From the NCBI GenBank assembly GCA_034231615.1, contig CM067316.1, positions 63,635,353 through 63,699,352 of the forward strand: a stretch of 64,000 bases of DNA, read 5' to 3'. This DNA is from Meghimatium bilineatum. Its lineage: Eukaryota > Mollusca > Gastropoda > Stylommatophora > Philomycidae. Positions 35,701 through 47,700 of this stretch are shown here, piece after piece (position 1 is the first letter of the stretch; each line of letters opens with the position of its first letter). The notes below the pieces were generated by a model that was given only the letters and a program-made list of their open reading frames with translations, was not told the DNA's origin and made no database searches. A program made the position numbers and the translations under genes.

Positions 35701-38700
35701 TTCTTAATTGCCCCTTACGACATGCCTAGAAGTTAATAGTGCTGCTATTCTTTGCTTTCTGTTCCCCTAACAATACACAAGCAGTAAAAACTGACACCTT
35801 GTTGAAGACCTTACTTGAAGGTAGTTGAGGAGAGACAAGGTATGCAGAAATGCATATAGGAGAGAAACATCATGACATGGACAGGTTACAGTCTAGCAGA
35901 GTGCACGACCAAAGCAAGACACAGGGTTGTTGGAGGTCTGTTGCAGTCAACCTTCATTGTGAAGATGGCACTTGATGATATAGAGTTTGTTTGTACTAAT
36001 TGTGCCTTATTTCAGTATCAATTAAATACTTGGATATTATTTGTTTTTGGTACATTATTTAGTTATGACTAAAAAATTACTGATACCACTATGAGGGTAC
36101 AATAATAAATATTTTCCAAATTAGGGATATTGCTCCCGAAGGTCGAGATCTGGCAGAGTCTAACACAAATTTGGATGAAATTGTTGCACTTGCTGATCAA
36201 CTTCAGAAAAAGACTGGAGTCAAGTTGTTGTGGGCAACATGTAATTTGTTTGCACATCCAAGGTAGAATATGTAGCATTTTTGTTTAATTTCTTAGTTGT
36301 TTGTTTTGTTTATGTTGTGCTATATCACAAAGCAGCAATCAATATAGGCAGACAACATGGGTTAGATAGTCAGTCAGTCATTGGATCATGATCATTGCAC
36401 TCAGAACAGGTCTATAGGTGCTCTGATCTCCACCATTATACTATGACTATAGGTGCTCAGATCTCCACTTGAGTGTATCCACTATTATACTATGACTATA
36501 GGTGCTCAGATCTCCACTTGAGTGTATCCACTATTATACTATGACTGACAGTTTCAGTTCTTTGTTGGTTGACATTCTTCTAATCTCAAAATAGTGCTCA
36601 TTTGTGGCAACACCACATTTCAAGCCCAGTTTATTTATTCTGGACATGGAAAAGGAATTATTACTCTCATTAACCTTTATCATACTAAATTAAAAATAAT
36701 AATTTTTTCTCTGCCACTAGATTTTTTTTTGACAAATCACATAATTTTTGGTGGGTGTTTGGATAATGCAATAACTTTCTTATTTTAGAGATATATATGG
36801 GGGTTACATAACTTTTGTACATGTAAAAAAAATAATTGAATACTGCATATATTGGTGTAAGGATGTTGTAAAGATGGGGAAAGTATATTATTTTTAGAAA
36901 TAAAAAAAAATTACTCTACTTTATCGTCCAATGTGGCAACCCTGATAGCATGCTTTTTTTCACACTAAGTCTGTTCTATTTATGTTGCTTCATAACTAAA
37001 CAAACATAATATAATTGGGGAAATAAATAAAACATTCAGATGTAACTTGTCTTGTCGAAACCTTTGTTCTCTAGACTTAGATATATAGTCTACAATGCTA
37101 CATCTATTCTTTATTGATGTATTGCTCAGAAACATGGACAAGGAGCAAACAACTAGAAGACAGAATTTATGGCTATGAGATGTGGATATATAGAAGAATA
37201 GGGAAAACTTCAGGGAAAGAAAAAAAATCAAAGAGGTTCTAACAACACTACGTATGAAAACAGAACAATTAAAGGAAATAAAATCAAACAAATAAACTAT
37301 TTTGGACACCTTGTTGTAGACCTTACTCAAGGGTAAAGTCGAGGGTAGGCAAGCAATAGGTAGGGAGAGATACAAATAGAAAACATCACGAGATCGACGG
37401 GTTACAGTCTAGCAGAGTACATCACCAAGGCAAAAGACAGGAGATGTTGGAGGTCTGTTGCAGCCAACCTTAGCTATGGAGGCGGCACTTGTTGATGATT
37501 AGATATGTTTCTGACTTGCATGTTTCTGACTTATTTATATTTGTAGATACATGAATGGTGCCAGCACCAACCCAGATGCCCATGTTTTTGCTTACGCTGC
37601 TGCTCAAGTGAAGAAAGGATTAGAAGTAGCTCACAAACTTGGAGCAGAAAACTTTGGTATGTAAATGTTCTTACAAATGTTTGACTGCTGTATCATTTAT
37701 CAGAAATGTCTTATGGAATAGTCAAATCCCAGTATAGCAACTTGATCCAGATCTAGAAAATATTTATGTCCATCTATGTGTCATATCCTTTACAGAACAT
37801 TGTTTTCACTGTAAGCCTCTAATGTGCAAACTGTCCAGCCTCTTCCAGTTTCATGTGTCCATCTATGTGTCATATCCTTTACAGAACATTGTTTTCACTG
37901 TAAGCCTCTAATGTGCAAACTGTCCAGCCTCTTCCAGTTTCATGTGTCCATCTATGTGTCATATCCTTTACAGAACATTGTTTTCACTGTAAGCCTCTAA
38001 TGTGCAAACTGTCCAGCCTCTTCCAGTTTCATGTGTCCATCTATGTGTCATATCCTTTACAGAACATTGTTTTCACTGTAAGCCTCTAATGTGCAAACTG
38101 TCCAGCCTCTTCCAGTTTCATGTGTCCATCTATGTGTCATATCCTTTACAGAACATTGTTTTCACCTTAAGCCTCTAATGTGCAAACTGTCCAGCCTCTT
38201 CCAGTGTCATGTGTCCATCTATGTGTCATATCCTTTACAGAACATTGTTTTCACTGTAAGCCTCTAATGTGCAAACTGTCCAGCCTCTTCCAGTGTCATG
38301 TGTCCATCTATGTGTCATATCCTTTACAGAACATTGTTTTCACTGTAAGCCTCTAATGTGCAAACTGTCCAGCCTCTTCCAGTGTCATGTGTCCATCTAT
38401 GTGTCATATCCTTTACAGAACATTGTTTTCACTGTAAGCCTCTAATGTGCAAACTGTCCAGCCTCTTCCAGTGTCATGTGTCCATCTATGTGTCATATCC
38501 TTTACAGAACATTGTTTTCACTGTAAGCCTCTAATGTGCAAACTGTCCAGCCTCTTCCAGTGTCATGTGTCCATCTATGTGTCATATCCTTTACAGAACA
38601 TTGTTTTCACTGTAAGCCTCTAATGTGCAAACTGTCCAGCCTCTTCCAGTGTCATGTGTCCATCTATGTGTCATATCCTTTACAGAACATTGTTTTCACT

Positions 38701-41700
38701 GTAAGCCTCTAATGTGCAAACTGTCCAGCCTCTTCCAGTGTCATGTGTCCATCTATGTGTCATATCCTTTACAGAACATTGTTTTCACTGTAAGCCTCTA
38801 ATGTGCAAACTGTCCAGCCTCTTCCAGTGTCATGTGTCCATCTATGTGTCATATCCTTTACAGAACATTGTTTTCACTGTAAGCCTCTAATGTGCAAACT
38901 GTCCAGCCTCTTCCAGTGTCATGTGTCCATCTATGTGTCATATCCTTTACAGAACATTGTTTTCACTGTAAGCCTCTAATGTGCAAACTGTCCAGCCTCT
39001 TCCAGTGTCATGTGTCCATCTATGTGTCATATCCTTTACAGAACATTGTTTTCACTGTAAGCCTCTAATGTGCAAACTGTCCAGCCTCTTCCAGTTTCAT
39101 ATGTCCATCTATGTGTCATATCCTTTACAGAACATTGTTTTCACTGTAAGCCTCTAATGTGCAAACTGTCCAGCCTCTTCCAGTTTCATGTGTCCATCTA
39201 TGTGTCATATCCTTTACAGAACATTGTTTTCACTGTAAGCCTCTAATGTGCAAACTTTCCAGCCTCTTCCAGTGTCATGTGTCCATCTATGTGTCATATC
39301 CTTTACAGAACATTGTTTTCACTGTAAGCCTCTAATGTGCAAACTGTCCAGCCTCTTCCAGTGTCATGTGTCCATCTATGTGTCATATCCTTTACAGAAC
39401 ATTGTTTTCACTGTAAGCCTCTAATGTGCAAACTGTCCAGCCTCTTCCAGTTTCATGTGTCCATCTATGTGTCATATCCTTTACAGAACATTGTTTTCAC
39501 TGTAAGCCTCTAATGTGCAAACTTTCCAGCCTCTTCCAGTGTCATGTGTCCATCTATGTGTCATATCCTTTACAGAACATTGTTTTCACTGTAAGCCTCT
39601 AATGTGCAAACTGTCCAGCCTCTTCCAGTTTCATATGTCCATCTATGTGTCATATCCTTTACAGAACATTGTTTTCACTGTAAGCCTCTAATGTGCAAAC
39701 TGTCCAGCCTCTTCCAGTTTCATATGTCCATCTATGTGTCATATCCTTTACAGAACATTGTTTTCACTGTAAGCCTCTAATGTGCAAACTGTCCAGCCTC
39801 TTCCAGTTTCATATGTCCATCTATGTGTCATATCCTTTACAGAACATTGTTTTCACTGTAAGCCTCTAATGTGCAAACTGTCCAGCCTCTTCCAGTTTCA
39901 TGTGTCCATCTATGTGTCATATCCTTTACAGAACATTGTTTTCACTGTAAGCCTCTAATGTGCAAACTTTCCAGCCTCTTCCAGTGTCATGTGTCCATCT
40001 ATGTGTCATATCCTTTACAGAACATTGTTTTCACTGTAAGCCTCTAATGTGCAAACTTTCCAGCCTCTTCCAGTGTCATGTGTCCATCTATGTGTCATAT
40101 CCTTTACAGAACATTGTTTTCACTGTAAGCCTCTAATGTGCAAACTGTCCAGCCTCTTCCAGTGTCATGTGTCCATCTATGTGTCATATCCTTTACAGAA
40201 CATTGTTTTCACTGTAAGCCTCTAATGTGCAAACTGTCCAGCCTCTTCCAGTTTCATGTGTCCATCTATGTGTCATATCCTTTACAGAACATTGTTTTCA
40301 CTGTAAGCCTCTAATGTGCAAACTTTCCAGCCTCTTCCAGTGTCATGTGTCCATCTATGTGTCATATCCTTTACAGAACATTGTTTTCACTGTAAGCCTC
40401 TAATGTGCAAACTGTCCAGCCTCTTCCAGTTTCATATGTCCATCTATGTGTCATATCCTTTACAGAACATTGTTTTCACTGTAAGCCTCTAATGTGCAAA
40501 CTGTCCAGCCTCTTCCAGTTTCATATGTCCATCTATGTGTCATATCCTTTACAGAACATTGTTTTCACTGTAAGCCTCTAATGTGCAAACTGTCCAGCCT
40601 CTTCCAGTTTCATATGTCCATCTATGTGTCATATCCTTTACAGAACATTGTTTTCACTGTAAGCCTCTAATGTGCAAACTGTCCAGCCTCTTCCAGTTTC
40701 ATGTGTCCATCTATGTGTCATATCCTTTACAGAACATTGTTTTCACTGTAAGCCTCTAATGTGCAAACTTTCCAGCCTCTTCCAGTGTCATGTGTCCATC
40801 TATGTGTCATATCCTTTACAGAACATTGTTTTCACTGTAAGCCTCTAATGTGCAAACTTTCCAGCCTCTTCCAGTGTCATGTGTCCATCTATGTGTCATA
40901 TCCTTTACAGAACATTGTTTTCACTGTAAGCCTCTAATGTGCAAACTTTCCAGTGTCATGTGTCCATCTATGTGTCATATCCTTTACAGAACATTGTTTT
41001 CACTGTAAGCCTCTAATGTGCAAACTTTCCAGCCTCTTCCAGTGTCATGTGTCCATCTATGTGTCATATCCTTTACAGAACATTGTTTTCACTGTAAGCC
41101 TCTAATGTGCAAACTTTCCAGCCTCTTCCAGTGTCATGTGTCCATCTATGTGTCATATCCTTTACAGAACATTGTTTTCACTGTAAGCCTCTAATGTGCA
41201 AACTTTCCAGCCTCTTCCAGTGTCATGTGTCCATCTATGTGTCATATCCTTTACAGAACATTGTTTTCACTGTAAGCCTCTAATGTGCAAACTTTCCAGC
41301 CTCTTCCAGTGTCATGTGTCCATCTATGTGTCATATCCTTTACAGAACATTGTTTTCACTGTAAGCCTCTAATGTGCAAACTGTCCAGCCTCTTCCAGTT
41401 TCATGTGTCCATCTATGTGTCATATCCTTTACAGAACATTGTTTTCACTGTAAGCCTCTAATGTGCAAACTGTCCAGCCTCTTCCAGTTTCATGTCTCCA
41501 ACTATGTGTCATATCCTTTACAGAACATTGTTTTCACTGCCACCCTGTAAGCCTCTAATGTGCAAACTGTCCAGCCTCTTCAAGTGTCATGTTCATCATA
41601 GTCTTGGTCTGCCTCTTGTTTTCATTCCTGGAACATTTCCATTCATGATTAATCTCTCTAAACCATTGTATCTTTTTATATGTTCAAAATATTTACCGGG

Positions 41701-44700
41701 TATGTAATAACAAAAATTAACTACATACAGTATAAACAATAAAGAATAAATATAAATGGGGATTTTGAAAAGTGTTGTTAAATAAGGAACTTACTTATCT
41801 GATCCCCAGAGTTGCAAGCTTTCATTCTTTTATTCCCTGTGCCAGGTGATGGTTAAGTAGGGAAATAATGTTATAAATGGATGCACTATAGAGGGGTTCC
41901 ACTGTGCATATTAATGATAGTACCGGGGTATCTACATTTCATATTATTATTATTAAATAATAAGTTCTGGGGATTGTGCTGTTGAAATCAAAAGAAGACT
42001 CGTAATTGCAGCATTCAAAATAAAACAAATGAGAAAGTTGTGGAAATGTAGTAATAATGATACTAAAATAATCCTTTTAAGATCATGTGTTCTCCCAGTG
42101 ACAACATATGACTGCGAAACCTGGACTTTAAACAAGAAAATAAAAAAAAATATAAATTAATTTGAAATGAAGTGCTACAGAAAGATTCTACGAATATCAT
42201 AGACAGAGAACAAGAAGAACATAGAAGTTTTATAAATAATGAAATTAAATGAAGTATGGCTTCTAAATACAATCATAAGAAAGAAGCTGCAATTTTGTGG
42301 ACACTTAAAGCGACATGATGGCATGGAAAGGCTGATTCTTGAGGGCAGAGCATCAGGAAAGAGAAAAAGAGAAAGATCAAGAAGACGATGGACTAGCAAT
42401 ATCAAAGAATGTATGAACATTTCTCTGGCCAATGCAGGCCTGCTCGTCCAAGACTAAGAAGAGGACAGAGTATCCACGATGAAGACAACGTTCTGGAAAG
42501 AATACATCACTTGATAAACTAAATTATTATCTAACAAATTATAATAATTCAATTGATCATTATCTATTTTTTTTCTAGTTTTCTGGGGAGGTCGTGAAGG
42601 ATTTCATTCACTTTTGAACACAAATGTCAGAACTGAACTGGATCACATGGCTACTTTCTTTAGATTGGCAATAGGTCGGTACACTTCATATGTGTGTTTA
42701 TTTGTTAATCATTATCATCATCAGGTACCATGCCGGCTGACGTAGGCGATCATGGCTCTCCACAGCTCTTTATCACCAGCATTATATATCAAGATCATTG
42801 TTGTTTCACTGCCATGCCAGGTTGTCAAACTGTCTAATATTTTCTCACATTGTCGCCCTCTGTCTCTGTTGCCTTCAATCTTGCCTGTTGTGACTATGTT
42901 CTTCAAACCTCCCTGTCTCATGAAGTGGCCAAAAAATGAAGATTGTCTTTTTCTTATATTACACTGACTAACAAAAAAATTATTTTTTTACTTTCTCTAA
43001 CATGCTTATGTTTTTCTTGTCACTTTTAATGCACTGTTTTTAAATCTGCAAACCGTTTTTCTCTATCAGGTCGAGATCTCTAGAAATACACAATTGAAGA
43101 TTTTTAACAACACCTACAGTATTACAGCACCATTTGTAACAGAAGAAGAACAGTTATGTAGGCTTGAATTTCTTTGCAGTCGACTTCCAACGGTGAATGA
43201 CATGGGGTACATCGTAATGAAGCATTTATCCTCTTGCTTCCAACTTGTATTTACTTGTATAAGCAATTATTTGAAGCAAAATTGTACTGTCTATATGTTA
43301 TTTATGTTTACAAGAAGATCTAGGCCCTTGTAGAACGAATACGGATGTTATATGTTTGTGTTACTGAGGATACTTCAATACTTGTACGGGATGTTCATTG
43401 TTATTGTAATAGTCCTTGTCTTGATTGGTCTGTTCTAAGTGACCTGAGTACACAGTTTGAAGGCCTTGAAAAATTGAATCTTTTTTTGGAGGTGAGGTTA
43501 GTCAAACAACGGTAAAGCCTGTTTACTCTAGTTGCCAGGCAATTTTGTGCCATCAGAATGGACTGGTTCAATTTCCGTTGGTCTCAATGAAGCATCCAAC
43601 AGTAATCGGCAAGAAAGGTCACATTCCACCGTTCTTGATAACGTGACTCCATCAGTGCGATATCTTGATGCAATCATTCTCCATGTTCATCGCTGACTTC
43701 GCCAAGGTTGTCAGGGAAGAAGTCAAGATGCAAATTGAGCATATGAATTTTGAGGGACATGTTACAACCCATAATTCTGTATAATTCATAATTCAGTTCA
43801 TCTATGCACTGTTTGACAATACGCAAATTCGACAGATTTATGATTTCCATGAAAATCAGTGACAATAGATTTGTACGCCATCCATGCGTAGAGTTCCCAA
43901 CCATGTAATAAGTTCTCGAATTGTTTGTCTGCAATAATTTTCCTAATCTGTGGTCCTACAAAGATACTTTCTTTTATCTTTGCATCTCTAACTTGAGGAA
44001 ACTTCTCTAGGAGATTAGTGAAAGCTTTGCTCGTTTTATCTAATACTTTTACCAAATTTTTCACGGGCCTCAACTTTATATGTAGCGGTGGTAAAATGAT
44101 GCTGTTTTTGTTAACTAATGGCTGGTGGATTACATTTTATGCCCCAGCTGCACATGATTCCTGATAGACTACACCTTTCTTGCATAATGTTCCTTTCTGT
44201 TGCAGCTGTCCTATTCCTATTATGCACACAAAAATGTATAGTATCTAGGCATATTGTTTCAATTACTGGTATGTTTGTTATTCACAAAATAATGGTACCA
44301 AATCTCTTGAATACTCAAAGTAGATCTATAACTGTGATCAACATTTCTCATGCAAAATGGTGCTCTATAACCACACAGGACCAGTTTAAACCTTAAAATC
44401 TTTAAATTGAGACTGAGGTATGTCATCAGTAATTGCCAGATTAAATTTGAATAATTACCAAACTAAATAAAATAGTTATACTAGCATGAAACATAAATGT
44501 ACTCAAAAATGTATATTGAAAAATAACAGGAAAAAATTATGTTACATAGGCCCTACTACATGTTCTAATATTATCAATAACTTACAAAATTGACACCACA
44601 ACACATAAAATTATGCAAGAAGTAATGTTGACACACTACACTTTCAATCAGAGTTATCATTATGTAAAACATAAATACCGAATATAAATACCAAAAGTAA

Positions 44701-47700
44701 CAAAATAAAATGTCAGTGTCGCTTTATCAGTTTTCAATCTAAAATTATGGTTCTGACTGAATAACAGATGTTATGCAGCGAAAGAGTTAAACTGAACAAT
44801 TTCTGGAAGATAAAAATGCATTGTTATTTGTGTAAGTTTTGTGGAAATGGATTTTGTTGATTAAACTAAATACTATATTTTTGTATTAAAACAGCTTACA
44901 AGAAGAAAATTGGTTTTAAAGGAGTATTTCTCATTGAGCCAAAGCCAAAAGAACCATCAAAGCATCAATATGACTACGGTATGATATTATATTATGACTA
45001 ATATTTGTTTGAATACTTCACTTTTGTGTGTGGCAACTACCTTTTTTAAAGGTAATTATGTGACATTTTTAGGTATTTAAATAGTGCAAATTCAGAAGTG
45101 TAAAAGGACACCCTCTATAAATAAATATAAAGTATTTCATGAAACAATAGCAAACGATCCAATCCTAACAGCCGGGTCTACATATTAAAAAAAAAGATAA
45201 AACAAACTAAATGTTCCTACAAAAGGGATTTCCCTTTTCAAGTAGAGTTCAAGTAGGAAGTGTGAGGATAAATGAACATAAATCAAACAGCTAACGGGAG
45301 TTGAAGTGTTGCAAAGCTATTCAGTGCTGCTAGAATGGACCTGGTTCAATTCCCGTCAGCTGTTAGATTTCCCAAAGGGGAAGACAACAATGTTTGTCTT
45401 ATTTATTTTTAAAATTATTTCCCTGGCATTAAAAACTAAACACCAACGGGTGTTTATTATTTACCCACCAGTACAAAAATGCTTTTTCGTATATCCATAC
45501 TTCTTCGAACAAAATATTGCACAGGGAAACAAACGTTATGTTATTCACCCACTTAACCAAGGAAAGGAAAGTAGACCTAATTAACATCGTTGCCACTAGT
45601 GTTCACAACTACAAAGAACACGTTCATTATAGAACAGTGGTGCTTGTGTACAACTGCCGATATAATCTATCAAAATTTTTTGAAATTACACCCATTTCCA
45701 AGTTTTTTTTTCTTTCTAAAGTCAGATTTATTTTGTGTAGCCAATACTGTTTAGCGGTGGAGTAACCTATGCTAAGTAAGCAGCATTCTATCCCAGAATG
45801 TATCAGAAGTTTTCACCGAAATTCTAGACCTAGTCAATAATGTTCATTCACAATTGATCTCATAAATAACACATACACCAACAAAAATTACATCATTACA
45901 TTCAGTAGCCATTCCTTAATTTCCACACACAAAAATAATACACACAGCTTTAAAAACAAACATGATATTGTATTTTGTATTTGCAAATAAGGGCAAAAAG
46001 AGAATGCTGTGAGTGGCAGGCAGAAATTACTCCGTTTTAATGCACATTGGTGATGGTTAACAGTCATGTCCCTACCATGACTGTAGTAAGTCATGTTCCC
46101 CGTGTTTATTTTTGCTTCTGGGAACACTCATTGCAAAGGTAATAATGGTATTATCGATCTCAGCCAAATTATCGATCAGAGCTGAATCACGGCAACCATT
46201 GTGTAACTAGGAATACAGTGGTATAGATTTACTTAAATATGATTCGGTGCATATTTCTTTAAAAGTGTGAAATGTAGGCTCAGCTACTAGGATTGGACCT
46301 AGCAGACATAAGGAGCAGTCCAAATTAACTAAAATGAGAATCATGTAAGCAACATGCCCATTCACTAGAACATAATATTAATATGTGCCAGATTTCAACC
46401 ATGGATAATCAATAAAAAAACTACATAAATGTTCTCTGAAATATCAAACATGAACTCTAAGACCACACACACAGAAACAGAACAAAGAGATTTATCACTT
46501 GAAATGTTAAACACCTAATATTTTAGAAAAAGCTGGATGCATGTGTACAGATGGAACAACAACAAACATCACAACAAATGGCAGCAGTGGAATATACATC
46601 TTGTTTCCAAACTTATACCATATACAAACAATTCCTTTAACCAAGAATAAAATGCACAAATTTTAGGGCAGAGGCAGCTGCCATACTCACATCTGTTCAA
46701 ATATTCAACAGCTGAAAGTACATAACCCAAAAATACTCAATCTTCAGTGATTCAAAATCAGTCTTACAAGTCATCCAAAATACAAACAAGACAAACTCAT
46801 TCACAACATTTGGTAAAATATTTTCGAATTATCTAGAAAAACAAAATTAGTACCGGTAATACAATGGATACCAGTTCACTGTGGCATCCCCGATAACGAA
46901 AAAGCAGACGAATTGGAAAAAACAGGTGGCCAGACCCACGTAACTCAAAGCTTCAAGGACGTAAAATCTCTGCTAAAATAATCCATCTGACTTCAGGGGA
47001 GAGAACTAAACGGAAACTATAACCACAAGGAAAAAACATTAACAAATTAAACAGAAATAAACTATAACAAGAAAACATCAACAAAGTGAACAGAAATGAA
47101 CAGGTCATGACATGAACAGATCACTGAGAACGGGATGCTGCCGTCTAGAGCACATACACCAAATTGGTATCAGCGATTCTGGTGGTCTTCATCTGTGGAA
47201 CAGCAACACCGACACCAGAACACATACTACAGAGTTGTCCTAGTTTCATTGTTCAGATCTGGCCCCCCAGGAGTTTCTCTGCAAAACAAGTTTTCAGGAA
47301 CATAAAATGACCCAATACAAACCACTCTAAACATGATCAATATTGATTTTGAGGTCTAAAGATTTTTGCAGAATTTGTGTAGCAGCATAGACAAGTCATC
47401 ATTTGTTGTGTAGTATCAGGAACCCAGGATGGCATAAAAAAAATTACTCCATACATGATCAATATTGGACTGGATGTTTAACAATTGATTGCGGAAGAGG
47501 AGGAAGTGCATTTAACTTATATTTTAAAATTACTTTATTATTAATTTTTACTCATGAGCAGAGTATATGTAATATTATACTATTACAAAACAATAAACAT
47601 GAAAGCACAATGCAGAAAATTAGACTAGAACTGAAAAAACATCCACACACAATAGAATAACAAACATAATTTTTTTAATTGATGCAAATTATCTATTAAA

